Counted from the stretch's first letter, positions 21,991 to 34,000 are shown. The stretch is DNA of 64,000 nucleotides from Euptelea pleiosperma (GCA_035048495.1 CM068544.1:7930138-7994137), one strand, 5' to 3'. The notes: a model not told the origin generated them from the sequence alone. Numbers and translations are program-made.

Positions 21991-23080
21991 ACATTTTGAG
22001 AACGCTAACATGCACCTCATGACCCGGTCCACTATCTATGACTGACATTGAATTAAATTGACTAACAATTTTTGACGAAAATGCCCCTTTCTTCAACCTT
22101 AGATCAAGAACATGTGGGTTGGCTAAAATCCCTATCCCAAACCAAATGGATGTGGTGGACGATCGGTTACAAGACTCCAATAGGTTGACTGCTCATCACT
22201 GGTCACTATCCTACAAGAGTCATCCCATGTCACTACTAAGAACTTGTATGTAGTCTTCTTGGTGATAAGAGTGTTGTCCAAGGTGGAAGCATCATATGGT
22301 TGCTACAAAGAGATTGATATATATGTAAAAGCATGTGAGAGAAGACAAAGTACATAACATGCTTATAGGATTTGTACGACATTGCATGGTTGGAAGACAT
22401 TGAAACCCACAATCTAAAGAGGGAAACAATACAAGAGCAATATGAGAGGGTAAAATATCGAACGTCTAACTACAACACTTACAATGCCGGATCTCACGTA
22501 ATGGAATATAGGAACAAAATCATTAAATGAAAAGGCTTTATCTGTATCAAGGTTTTGATCTTGCTGCTAAGAAAATCACTCAGAACCTTCAACACAGTTC
22601 ACATATGGAGGTTTTTAACCAAAGAGATGTTGATCTTCTCTTTTCGTGGCAAAGGTAGAAACAATATTCCAAAGATGGATCTGATAAGAAGACAAATTAT
22701 CAAGCAGATCACATAGATGATGATGCATAGAACTCACTCGATGATAGCGTCCAGTTGATCGGAGAGCTTCTTTTTGGACGACAAAGAGGTCATTTCATCT
22801 TCTCAGCGGTGAGACCTGGTCTGCACTTGGTTGATGACTTGGGTTGCTTGAAAGCGAGGGTTAAGTTGTTTGAATCCCAATGCGGTCCATGACTCAATCT
22901 AGCATGAAACACATCTTAATCTAAGGTTGAAGAAAGGGGCATTTTCGTCAAAAAATTTAGTCAATTAAAGTCAACGCCGGTCATATATAGTGGACAGCTC
23001 ATTGAGGGTATGTCAGCTTTTTCAAAATGTGGGGCACATGTCAAATTTCAAAGATAACATGGGGGTATGTAAAAATTTTC
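21911..23080. mobile_element. Element with long (~160-bp) terminal inverted repeats
   Basis: gaagggaatttttgacatac at 21911 and the following ~160 bp reappear in reverse complement at about 22905-23080 (ending gggggtatgtaaaaattttc). The arms share ggttgaagaaaggggcattttcgtc and the stretch covering the poly-C run. The flanks ttaatta (21904-21910) and ttaattt (23081-23087) could be a degenerate target duplication. The interior (22090-22900) shows only stops and no recognisable transposase. Long arms suggest a Mutator-like or foldback element, but this is inference. Confidence 0.6.
21959..21990. repeat. Poly-C run of 32
   Basis: An uninterrupted C32 lies in the left arm of the inverted-repeat element. 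The right arm has no matching G-run, so it is a local expansion or a sequencing error. It is prone to length miscalls and can form i-motif/G4 structures. Confidence 0.9.
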
Positions 23081-23087
23081 TTAATTT

Positions 23088-24600
23088 GAATTACTTCTAA
23101 AGAAACTCTGAAGCTGGGAAATGTTGTTTTATGTTGGAGAGATACCACAAGGCATTCCCAAGTTTTGGATTCCCAAAAAGTTTTGAGTATGCAAAGAGCT
23201 TTAATCCCAACAGCTCTTCTCATCATGGCTGTAGCTATATTGGTAAGAGGTTATTTACTTAGTTCAGTTCATTTGTCATTTTTTATATTTCATTTTGAAG
23301 CTTCACTAATCAGTCAACCACATTTTGAAAGCCAGGAATCTGTGGGGATTGCTAAAACTTTGGCATCAAAGAATGGATATGAGTTGGGCTCAAATCAAGG
23401 GGCATGGGATGGAAAAGAATGACTATGCCAAAGCCAGGATTTTGCATACTCACCTGCTTCCAATTAACATTTCTATTGGTAAGGACCAAGACAAAAGTTC
23501 ATGTTCCTGTTTTATATAGTGCTTGAAGTTTCACTTGAGCAGAAGCAGAGGACGTTCCAGGGTTCTCCCTCTCTCTTCTCTTGGCATCAAGACTTGATTT
23601 CGAACATCCAACCTCATGGTTCTGGTGCCAACCAATTATATATGGATTTCATTATATATGGAGACGATGTCATCTCTTCAGTCCCACAAACAGAGAACAC
23701 ATATGGGAAATGTGCGTTTTCAGGTGGAAAATGCCTCAAAATGGCTGACAGATTGCAACTGAGAACACATATTTCAATCATGTAAGAAAATAAAGATGTA
23801 TTTTCAGGTGGAAATGAATTCTCAACTATCTGGATTAGAAATAAATTCTGGGCTTAGTAGGCAAAATTATCCAGATTTAAATGGCTTGGTAGAGAAAATT
23901 ATACAGATTTAAAATGGATATCTAACAATGGACAGTTGTGTTTTCCCAAGAAAAATGTAATTTTCTCACTTGGCAATCAAACACGCCCTTATAAGTTAGA
24001 AGGACCATGTCCTTCAATTCTTTATTCATGCGTGCTTGGGATAAATGCATTAGAAGAGTCATAGGGTCGATGTGTTGATGTTGCAGAAATTGGATAAGAG
24101 GGGCTGCTTGGTCAGTGTGGACCAGATAGTGAGGATAGGCTCCAACACAATTGAAAATTTGTTCTCGAGTTCCATTTTGATGCCAAGTCTATCCATAAAC
24201 TTAGTTAGTCTCAAGTCAGAAACTTTGTTGAGATGCATCCTTTGCAGGTAATGGTGCAAGCACGTCTCCGCGGTCGGTTGGAGCTCCCTCTTCAAACCTG
24301 CTGCTCCACAAACAGAGGATCTGCATTTCTATTCCCCTGAAGATTCAGATCCTAAAGCGGACTCCATTGATGAGGAAGATGCAAGCGATGCATTTTGAGC
24401 AAATGGTCTCATGCCAGCACTCGCCTCTGTTCGCCTTCGCCTTCGTTTCCATATATCTCTTTCTTTAATTTCACTAGCGTTTGGTTAAGTTTCAGTAAAG
24501 AAAGTCAAGTTGGGATGGGAGTAAGAAAGTTCAAGTGGGCAAATGAAAGTAGGAAAAACATGCTAGGCCAAGTAAGGTAGCATTTACTGGACCCCCATTG
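23088..24600. other. Unassigned stretch with possible exon fragments
   Basis: No gene could be assembled. A plus frame near 23165-23250 (MDSQKVLSMQRALIPTALLIMAVAIL) is hydrophobic and ends next to a GT (ggtaag). A frame ending near 24395 (EDLHFYSPEDSDPKADSIDEEDASDAF, then stop) looks like an acidic protein C-terminus. Either could be a relic of a real exon. I recognise neither family and found no connecting splice structure. Confidence 0.25.
23755..24000 (+). repeat. Dispersed MITE-like repeat, copy 1
   Basis: The segment containing ggatatctaacaatggacag, a gtgttttcccaagaaaaatg-like word and ending ggcaatcaaacacgccctta matches, in reverse complement, the segment at about 36675-36925. Ends of the gcaatcaaacac type are common in plant hAT/Harbinger MITEs. 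Confidence 0.65.
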
Positions 24601-25432
24601 GAAAGAATCAAAAGATGGACAAGTTTGAACTCTTCTGCAACTGATTCAGAGTCCTCCTCGTCTGTGTTTTGGGTTTCTTGTTGTGAAAGATGACACTCTC
24701 TCAATGCACATTAGTGGCCATGCCCTAGGGAGGCTTACAAAATGTTTAAATCTTTTTGCATATCCATTTCACAGAATCTGAGATGGTCTGTCAGGGATTT
24801 CAGATGTTGGGACTGATCAAGTAGTTGCTTTATACATGTTGATGAGTTTTTCCTTATTTTCTTTTGTTTTTTTTGTACTTCGAGGTCATGACAGGAGTGA
24901 TATGATTAGATATAGACGGTTAACTAGTATTCGATTTGCACAATGATTAGGTTAAAAGTTGAACGCCCCTTCTATATCTCTATTCTTGACATCAAATATA
25001 TAGCGACTAATTTTCATTCTCTGAATTTTTATTTTTGTCATTTTCCTTCCGTTCAACTTTTTTTAAATACCGTTATTGTCCATAGAAATTGTCAAAAGAA
25101 ACCCCCGACTTACTTTAATTTTTTTTGTCCTTTTTGATAAAGATAAATTTTTTAAATCAACCCACCAACAAATTTTAAAGGACTTTTGTGTCTTTTTGAA
25201 AGCAATCTTTTTGAAGAAGATGTTTTTTTTTTAATGGGGGCTGATTGAAGTTTAACACTTTTGAGAGGGCACCTCCAGCATCAAATTTGAAGAAGATACT
25301 TTTTTGAAGAAGCTAATTGGATATTCTCAAAGAGTCGGGTTCCAGTGGGTCGTGCTTAGTTTAGATACATGCATCTCTAAATTTGACTGTATTACTAATT
25401 GGTTAAAAATGATGGAATCTAAACCCAACCAA

Positions 25433-25785
25433 AATGATTTATGGGTCAGGCTCAGTGGACACATATTTTCACACACAATTTCACTCACCATATAGACCAC
25501 TCTTACAAAAAATCAGCTCATTCTGAAATTTCTAACACTATCAAATGTAGGTTTCAAGTTAACGGAAAAAAATAAACGGTCCATAATTCTTCAACTTGTA
25601 AACCATGCTCTGAATATCGGAATGATTTGAATTTTTGTGAGGGTGATCTCCTCACTATAGAGACCATCCTCACCGAAACGCATCCCATTCCAAAACTTCT
25701 GGTTTATATATTGGCCCCCGACGATTATTTTATGTGAAATTGTGTTTGAAAATATGTGTCCGCTGAGCCTGACCCATGATTTATT
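25433..25785. mobile_element. MITE with ~55-bp inverted ends
   Basis: atttatgggtcaggctcagt at the left pairs with a ctgagcctgacccatgattt end at the right, and the inner ggacacatattttca pairs with gaaaatatgtgtccgc. One end of a related element (ttggcccccgacgatt...cctgaccca) interrupts the LTR at 53142. A hairpin shared with other loci (25637-25673) lies inside. Confidence 0.6.
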
Positions 25786-26530
25786 GGGTAATCCATTATT
25801 TCAGCCTTGGTACAAAATGAGACTGGGCCTGGGCTTGGCTTTTGGTGAAGTTTTATAGACCGAAGCTTGAGGCCAGATCTTATACAATACAAATCCACCC
25901 CCGAAACCCTAATTAGCTTGAAAATTAGAAAATCTCTAACCAACAGAAAAACAGACGCTTAGACAAACATCAAACGAGCCCTAATACATTATTCCCGCCA
26001 TCCCTGTGATATAACCCATGAAGATGGACCCGGATTCGTTGATAGCCCTACATAGAGACCAATAGGACCCACCATCAATGGGACCTCAAAAAATCACAGC
26101 AATGTTAATGGACTGAGCTTGCCTTAAGAGATTCCCAATAGAAGGCTATGTTGGGCTTAACTTGCTAGATCTAGGTATGATCCATTGGGCCTCTCAAATT
26201 TAGTTAAGTCCATGCTATGAGGTTGTTAATGTAGCCTAAGTGCAACCATAGAGAGCAAAGGACATTTTTGGCCTGCTATCTCAGCTGCTCCATTTAAAGA
26301 AAAAAGGGTAGTGATGTAACAAGGTATACCTGACGCCAAACGCAGCAGGTATAGCGATTTTTGTTGCTCACGGCTGCCATCTGGGCCAATGACCTTAGCC
26401 CATTCCTTGCTAGACATTCATACCAAAAATCAGCTTGTTTTCCTTTCCTAAAACAGTTCTCACTCTCTTAAAACAACTCTACTATAACCGTTGATACAGA
26501 ACTCTGTATCAAAATTTTGATGCAGACGAT

Positions 26531-26845
26531 CTCTCAAATTTCCACGTGTCACTTTTTGGACCCACGGACTCCTTGAATGCATGGCTCATTTCTTGGTGGA
26601 CCTACACAACAAAAATCAGCGTGATTAGTGATTTCAAACTGCTCAATTTGAACACTTTTTCATTATGGGCTTCATTAACAGATCAATTGGTTGTTCCAAG
26701 CCCATGATGAAAAAGTACTTAGATACAATGGATAGAAAGCACCAATCATGCTGATGTTTTGTGTATAGGTCCACCAAGATGTTGGCCAAACACTCATGAG
26801 GTCAATGGGCCCGAAAAGAGTGTGCCACACATCAACTTGTATACA
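26531..26845. mobile_element. Foldback MITE (aaaatcagc family), copy 2
   Basis: It has the same layout as 15424-15727: ccacgtgtcac...ggacccac at the left, tggtggacctaca and aaaaatcagcgtgattagtg, a central inverted switch near 26680-26700, then caccaatcatgctga, taggtccaccaag and a final gtgtgccacac. No coding was seen. Confidence 0.65.
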
Positions 26846-27219
26846 CGTGGCATTCTCTCGTGCAACAGTTAAAAGTTGTCCAGCTGTAGTGGACCCCAGG
26901 CGCACTCTAGTAGTTACCAAATTTTAGACAGAATTTTAAGTAACTAGAAATGCACCACGTGTCAATGCCAATCTGGAGTTGGTAGACCATTCTGAAGGTT
27001 TAAGTGAGGGGTCCAAATCGAAAACAAAGGGGGGAGGGGAATTGGAAACACAAGTTTCCATGTGTCGTTATGATGTGCAAACTTCAACTCGTATACTTTT
27101 CCGGTTTGTTTTAAGGCATAGAATTGCTATGAACACATCCAATCATAAAATGAATGGTGCAAATGTTACGTCACCGCTTTGATTGGCTTAAAATTAACCA
27201 AACTTCATACTGTCTGGAT

Positions 27220-27668
27220 CATGGTTTTAAAAACGGCCGTTTAAACGGTAACACCCCAAGCCCGTTTCCGTTAAAACCGTTTAAACATGTTTTATCAGTT
27301 TTGAAAAAAACGGCCGATTTTTTGTTTTAACGGCCATTAAAATTGTTTAAACAGCCGTTAAATCTGTTTAATTACGTTAAAATCCGTTTAATTTCTGTTA
27401 AAATCCATTTAATTTCTATTAAAATCTGTTAAATTCCATTTTTTTTTAAAATTTTCAAATTTCAAAATTCGAATTTCAGCGCCATTTTTTCTGTTAAAAT
27501 CGTTAAAACCCGTTAAAATCCGTTTAATTCTGTTAAATTCCATTTTTCTCATTTTTTTTCCATTTTTGCCCCTGGCCTGTTTCAATCCGTTTTAACGGCT
27601 GTTTAAACGGTTTAAACAGTAACGCCCCCAGTCCGTTTAACCGTTAAAACGGCCTCCTTTAAACCTTG
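27220..27668. mobile_element. hAT-type MITE, ccgttaaaa family, copy 2
   Basis: The ends CATGGTTTTAAAAACGGCC and GGCCTCCTTTAAACCTTG are identical to copy 1. The flanks gtctggat (27212-27219) and gtcttgat (27669-27676) match at 7 of 8 positions. The 449-bp interior is a degenerate array of ccgttaaaa/ccgtttaa words, longer than in copy 1. Confidence 0.83.
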
Positions 27669-27671
27669 GTC

Positions 27672-28127
27672 TTGATGACCGCCATCTCGATGCAAGTTGA
27701 GGTCTAAGGCCAAAACTCCATATAAGGCCTTTTTATATGGGTTGGGATCAGGGGGCTCACCTTTTTGCACTTGTCTTTTCACTCGTGCTTTCAGCCGTGG
27801 ATTTCGAGAATCCAACTGTGGTTTTGTGCAAAATGACTGCATAGATGTTCAGCCCACCTATTGATAGATAAAACCCACTAAAATCAGATTGATTGATGAT
27901 TTCTAGCCATTAGATTTACTACACAAAAAGCATGATTGAATCCAGTGGCTAGAATCAATTCTAAAAAGTACTAAAATCTATAGCTAGAGATAACCAATCA
28001 AGTTGATTTTTGGTTTCCAACAAGGGGTGGGCTAAACATCCACGTGGTTAGTGGGCTGGGGACCTTCTCCCACCTGGGGCTTAAGGCGACCGCCTCACTG
28101 GCCTTATTGTAGAGATGGCCCTGACCA
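27672..28127. repeat. Dispersed repeat pair, copy 1
   Basis: It shares in order with 34983-35453 the words ggccaaaactc(c/t)atataag, cccaaaaagcatg(a/c)ttgaat, ttctaaaaagtactaaaatc, ccaacaagg, aaacatccacgtggttagtg and ttaaggcgaccgcct. No coding was seen. A fragment also occurs at about 5396-5520. Confidence 0.6.
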
Positions 28128-28511
28128 TACCCATTCAAATTAATTATAACTTCCAATTGGTCAGATCCTCACCGTCCAATTCAGTTATCAATGTTGCATT
28201 TTTCAGGGGGTTTTAGGATTATTGGAATAATATGAATTTTTGTTGTGCCGTATCCAAAGACTGCCCAAAATTTACAAGGGTCAGGATCGGGGGTACAACC
28301 ATTTTGTCGTACCCACATAGAAGATGAATCAATGGCTGATTTTTGATGAAGATGACCACTCACCATATAGATCACCCCAACAAAAAATCAGCCCATTCGA
28401 AAATTTCTAACCCCATCAAATATGGTTTTCAAGTTACATGGTAAAAATAGACGGTCCATAATTCTTCAACTTCTAGACCAGTCTACGAATATCAGAATGA
28501 TTCGAATTTTT

Positions 28512-28549
28512 GTGAGGATGATCTCCTTGTCGCTAGAGATCATCCTCAC
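28512..28549. repeat. Conserved 14-bp-stem hairpin (gtgaggatgatctc)
   Basis: gtgaggatgatctc, then a 10-nt loop, then gagatcatcctcac: a perfect stem. Variants occur at 21027-21063, 25637-25673 and 42152-42171, each next to aaaaatcagc-type sequence. Confidence 0.75.
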
Positions 28550-28563
28550 CAACATCAGAAGAT

Positions 28564-28615
28564 GAAGGAGAAGGGTTAGGGTGGGTTGGGTTGGGGTGGG
28601 GTTGGGTAGGGTGCC
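28564..28615 (+). repeat. G-rich tract (gggtt/ggggt)
   Basis: About nine runs of two to four G separated by T, including one agggttaggg telomere-like word. It could form a G-quadruplex. It is too short and irregular to be interstitial telomere. Confidence 0.6.
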
Positions 28616-29275
28616 CAAACTGAAGGGGGGCATTTTTGTCCATTGTGGGTGCGCAGCTGAAAGATGTGAGTGCCCGTGGAGCGACTCATCTAGAACCTTA
28701 ATTTTAAGCCAATCAAAGCGGTGACGTAACATTTGCACCATTCATTTTATGATTGGATGTGTTCATAGCAATTCTAACCCTAAAATCAAAACTAGAAAAG
28801 TAAAGGAGTTGAACACGTTTGAAGTTTGCACATCATAACGACACATGGAAACTTGTGTTTCCAATTCCCCTCCCGCTTTGATTTCAATTTGGACCCGTCA
28901 CTTAAACCTTAAAAATAGTCCAGTACTACAGCTGGACAACTTTCAAGTGTGGCACGAGAGAATGCCACGTGTATACAATTTTGGAAGGAAATTGGAATTA
29001 AGCTATGTCTCCTTTTCTTCCTGCAACACATATAGGATAAGTTTCCTATTTCTTAGCCCAATACCAAACTTAAATACCAACATGGACATACAAAGAACAT
29101 TCGCCGGCTCAGGGGACTTCAAACTTTGAAGTCTCCCCACCCAAAATTTCTGACACGTACCCCAATCCCTTAACGCAACCCGCGTTAACCCCTCGGTTAG
29201 TGGTTAACAAAGAGTACTTGTCATACATTTTGGAGGGAATATTTCAAAGTTTGAAGCCCCCCCGGAGCTTGAGAT

Positions 29276-29625
29276 TAGGGGGTGTCTGGATCTCCATTTT
29301 CAGACCTGGAAACGTTTTTTTTTTTCCTCAAAAATACTTTTTTCAAAATAATAAATTGTTTGAATGAGCAATTTTTAAAAAGTATTTATTCCATAAAAAT
29401 ATATTTTGTAAGTCAAAAAGTCTTTTATAAAAAAATAGCTGAAAGCTATTTTTTAAGTTAAAAAGGTCTTTTTAAAATTTTGCTAGATGAATAAACATAA
29501 TAAAGACATTTTGCATTAAGCATTAATGATGATCCAAACGACCTTTTTAAGAAAAACATATTTTCAGAGAAGTCTTTTTTTCTAAATAAGTATTTTTTGA
29601 AAAATGGCAATCCAAACACCCCCTA
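29276..29625. mobile_element. MITE with taggggggtgt-type ends
   Basis: The left end ttagggggtgtctggat pairs with the right end atccaaacaccccctaa. The interior is AT-rich with further inverted words (aaaagtatttattcc/aagtattttttgaaaa). About 350 bp with no coding. The superfamily is uncertain because a clean duplication was not found. Confidence 0.65.
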
Positions 29626-29895
29626 ATTCTCCTCTAAAAAAATTATCTTTCTCTAATGATTCAACTGGGTTGTAGTTTAACATACCTCACTAATCAAGGT
29701 TGTAGTTTAACTTACCCTCTTCCTGTCACTTCCAACAAATTGAGTTTATCCACCAAAAAAAAAAAAAAGAAGAAAAGAAAGAAAAAGAAAAGTCCCTAGA
29801 GGGGCGGCGCCACCGGCCTCTAGGCCATGTAAGACTAGAGTTTCCAGATGACGGGATGTGTAGTGCGTACGTGGTCCAAGAAACTCGATGTTTAC

Positions 29896-30178
29896 CTTTC
29901 AAATTGGAGTAAAACTTCAATGACAGGGCCTTGTCATTGAAGGAGACGACAGGGCCCCATCATCGAAGGAGATGACAGGGCAGCAGATCAAGGCACGTGG
30001 ATTTTGTACTAGCGGAGCACCTCGGCCTCACCACCCACGTGCACAGGTGAGTACTCACCTGGGTACGAGTGTGGTGAGGCCGAGGTGGTCAGTCCGTACA
30101 AATTCACGTGCCAAGATCTGCTGCCCTGTCATCTCCTTCGATGACAGGGCCCGGTCATCAAAGTTTTATCCTTCAAAG
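29896..30178. repeat. GC-rich long hairpin with nested palindrome
   Basis: The arms are near-perfect inverted copies: gatgacagggcagcagatc, tcaaggcacgtgga and cacctcggcctcaccac at the left, with their reverse complements at 30071-30165. A perfect 18-bp palindrome caggtgagtactcacctg sits at the centre (30044-30061). The arms begin near gtaaaacttcaatgacaggg. The arms are GC-richer than their surroundings. Possibly a foldback MITE; an inverted-repeat small-RNA source is a possibility. Confidence 0.7.
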
Positions 30179-30577
30179 TGTTTTAAGAGTCAGAATTGAT
30201 TGTTCCAATTTCGAGATAACGTTTGCTTGGGTTAGAAGATATGACCGATGGAGCCTTTTTTTCATTTTCGCTGTTTGAAACAATAAATTGCCTCATCAAG
30301 TTTGTCCTTACACCTAAAATTCTAACGAGAGATGGAATTTTCCTGTGGGGATCACAAAAATGTACCATATGGCATACGCTTTTCGGGTCCTGTGACCCAT
30401 GCGTGATTGGGCCGCTCTTGTCGATCGACCTACTAAAAATCAACTTGATTAGTGATCTATAGTCATTGGATTCGAGCATTTTTCATGGGGTATTGCATGG
30501 TGCACTTTTATGCTCCCCATTGCATGTACAAGGGAAAAAAATTGCTTCACGCAGGATTTTCTAGTAGATGAGTAAAT

Positions 30578-30857
30578 CAAGGTTTAAAAGGGGCCATTAT
30601 AACGATATAACGGACTGGGGGCATTACCATTTATTTTCTGTTATAATAAAAATTTACGGCGCTACAAAAATTCAAAAATTTTCAATAAAATTTATAGCGG
30701 AAAATAACGGACTTTTTAACACATTGTTATTTCGTTATAATGGAAAATAACAACTGTTATAAAGAAAATAACGGTCTTTATTTTCTGAGCGTTAAAAACG
30801 ATACATAACGTAATGGGGGAGGTCCGAATCCGTTATAACGGCCGTTTTTTAACCATG
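30578..30857. mobile_element. hAT-type MITE, ccgttaaaa family, copy 3 (variant core)
   Basis: It starts CAAGGTTTAAAAGGGGCC and ends GGCCGTTTTTTAACCATG, that is, the same ends as copies 1 and 2 but inverted. It has a perfect 8-bp duplication gagtaaat (30570-30577 and 30858-30865). The 280-bp interior repeats a different word, aaaataacgg/ccgttataa. Confidence 0.85.
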
Positions 30858-30970
30858 GAGTAAATAACAGTAAATTAAATAATAACACGGTTACCACAAG
30901 TGTGAATACTAAATATTGGATTGACCAAGCGTTGGACTTAAAAGTTTCTCACGTCTTCTTCTTCTTCTTC

Positions 30971-30978
30971 TATTTAAA
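30971..30978 (+). promoter_or_regulatory. Possible TATA box of the GDSL gene
   Basis: tatttaaa lies 54 nt upstream of the ATG at 31025, followed by a CTT/CT-rich leader typical of plant 5' UTRs. MITE copy 3 ends only about 115 bp upstream. Confidence 0.4.
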
Positions 30979-31024
30979 GCTTCTACCGGTACTCCATTCT
31001 CCATCTCACTTCTTCTTCTTCATC

Positions 31025-34000
31025 ATGGATTCTCTTGTCTCTGTTAAACTTGTTATCACTTTGTTATCTCTCATATCCTTCTTGAATCATGCATTTGCTT
31101 CGAATCATTGTGATTTTCCGGCTATTTTCAACTTGGGCGACTCTAATTCCGATACAGGAGGGTTGTCTGCGGCGTTTGGATCCCCTCCCCCACCCTACGG
31201 CGAGACCTTCTTTCACATGCCCGCTGGAAGATATTCCGATGGACGCCTCATCATCGATTTCATAGGTGCATATAACTCTTTTCTATTTTATTTTTTTATT
31301 TATATATTTCGAAACTTTCTAAAGAAAAATGACAGATTTTTTTATTATTTAATTTATTATTTTTTTTAAGTTTCATCGCTTATTTGGTAATCTGTGATGA
31401 GATCACACGTACAGGGAGAAATTTTTTGGAGGTGGCCATCATGCTCCAATGATCAACCACATACCTTAGTTTTAAATAGACTTTATAAAAAGTAACCATG
31501 GGTATATATGGCTCGTGATCATTGGTTCATGCATGACTGCTGTTTCAAAAAATTTCTCTACGGATGTAGGGGCGTAAAATAATACCAACAAGTCAAGGAT
31601 TCAGCACAACACATGCACAAGAACACACCCTCTGCTAACACGTCCCTTCAGTGGGAATACACTCCGCTGGAGACTTGAACCCGTGAGCTCCCAAGCCTTA
31701 AGGCTTTGATACCATGTTGACAACCACTTTACTCTCAAAACTTAATTAAATTGGTAAAGGGCGGCGTAACTATATATATATCAAAGGGGTGGACTGCTGG
31801 CCATACAACCAAACAACATGTTCCAATAACACACCCCCTCATAACTTTGCTGAGAATTGAACCCGCGACCTACTAGGACCTCATCTTTGATACCATGTTG
31901 AACAATCATGCATTTACCCCAAAAGATCGACCCGTTAGGAAAAAGCGAAATAACTATGTGTACCAACAAATTGTCGGGTCAACATAACACATGCGCGGGA
32001 ACATACAGTCCGCTAACAGTACTTTTTGTTGTTATTGTCGGTCGGGTCCGCTTAACCCCATCTTACTTATCCAAAAAAAAAAAGATTTAAAAATAAAATT
32101 ATGCTGCATCAGATGATCGAGAGCCCCCAACAATACATTAATTGGGGTTTTGTATCAAGATGACCGAGACTTTATATTATGATCTTATAATGGTCTCGAA
32201 GACCATATAATGTTGCTCAAGCACTAAACCTTTCATTTCGTGGATCCAATCTAGAAGATCTCTTAGTACCAAATCAATCTGATTGTATGAACTCAACCCT
32301 TTGATTGTGGACTTTTTCAGAATGGTTCATAACAATTTTGGACCCATATGCATGATGTCGTTATAAGGATCAATGGAGTCTTGATACTAAATCAAGTTAG
32401 ATCATTTACTAACCATCCGATTGAATTCGTGTTTTCAGCGGAGAGCTTTGGATTGCCTTATCTCAGTGCTTATCTTGATTCTGTGGGGACCAACTTCAGC
32501 CACGGAGCAAATTTTGCCACGGCAGCATCAACAATCAGACCAATACGCAATGTTTTACCTTTGGGTGGATTCAGTCCTTTTTCCTTAAATGTGCAATACA
32601 CACAATTTACTGAGTTAAAGTTTGGATCACATTTGATCAACAAACATGGTAAATGATACTGTGTAACACTAGTTCAAATTTATATTTTCGATTGACGCTC
32701 ATCGGAAGATCAATCATTGCTAATTTTTGAATTTGGCCGTTGATCTTTTTACAGGAGGTATCTTTACGGATTTGTTACCAATGGATGATTATTTCTCTCG
32801 AGCTTTATATACGTTCGATATTGGTCAGAATGATCTAGGCGCAGGATTCTTCGGTAACATGTCGATACAAGAAGTCAAAGCTTCTATCCCTGATATCGTC
32901 AACCAATTCTCCATTAGTGTTAAGGTAATTCTTAGATTGCAAGCATGATCATATAATCATCACCATTTGATTAACTGCAGTGAAGAGTCATAGAATAGTC
33001 AAAAGATCGGATGGTTATGATCCTCCTATTGAAATAGCTATTCAATATAAACTTGGGTCGTGATGTTACAAAGTATGCTTGAAACTTTTTGGCATTATTG
33101 TTACTCACCACTACCATCAGGGCCCACTGACCGGATGGATTTCGACTTTTTGGAGGGGGACTTCAAGGTTTGAATTCCCTCCGGGCCATCGAATTTTTTC
33201 CCTGGGTACTAAGTACTTTGATCCGACCCGACCGACAAATGAGAAAAAATTCATTGTCTTTCGGAGACTTCGAGTTCGTAGTCCCCCTCTTTGAATTTCG
33301 ACACTTGGCTGTATTTGGTTCACGAATAGTTCAGATTCTGGGTTCTTTTTTTCCAGGTCATGACTTTTTTTAGAAAAGTCGTAACCTATAAAAATAATTC
33401 TGTGTTTGGCAATGACGATTAAAACCTCAAAAATTTCCCAGAAAAAAATAATTACAACTCGATGATGTGGCTATTGAAAAGTAAGGGGAAGCTCGAGCAG
33501 AGCAAATTATGCCATATATATATGAGGAGAGGGAATGATTTCTCTCCTACGAAGATGCCAATAAGGTACTTTACCCTATTCTGTGGCCACACATTCTTCA
33601 ATGGTGTCAAAAGAGTGGGATTGAACATGAAGGCTGTTACCTAGTTTGAAAGATATAGTGAGGAAGGAGTTGTCATGGTCAATTTTATTAACTAAGCCCT
33701 GGCCCAAGTAGTCGAATCGGTAACTGGGTTGGGTTCATCCCAACCCAGTAATCTTTGAAACAATCGTTTACATTCTAGTAACTCGATCGACTCGGCCAAT
33801 TGAATCGATGACCCCACTGATCCAGACATAGGTTGAACCGGTGACCCAGGGTGGTCCACCAAAGGGCGGGCAAAACATTCATGGGTCAGTGGGCTGCAAA
33901 GAGTTGCGATGTGGCAGGTTGACCTAGTTGACCCAACTGTTGAACCAGTGATCCAGTGACCTGGTCCCTCAACCGGTTCGATGAACGGTCAGGGTATGAA

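Larger units (their letters stand above)
26846..28985. repeat. Large inverted repeat, arms ~300 bp, ~1.5-kb centre
   Basis: Left arm 26846-27200 and right arm 28688-28985 are reverse complements: tatacacgtggcattctctc, gttgtccagctgtagt, ggaattggaaacacaagttt, catccaatcataaaatgaat and gtgacgtaac/gttacgtcac occur in both. The left arm carries an extra ~100 bp (about 26888-26998). The centre holds MITE copy 2 (27220-27668), another MITE-like repeat and a G-rich tract. It could be a foldback or Mutator-like element that collected insertions, or an inverted segmental duplication. Confidence 0.7.

Noticed and set aside
24059..24295. 78-codon minus-strand frame as a gene
   Set aside because: No recognised family, no start context, and no adjoining exon; kept only as an unassigned region.
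28564..28615. Interstitial telomere
   Set aside because: Only one agggttaggg word; the rest is irregular G/T.
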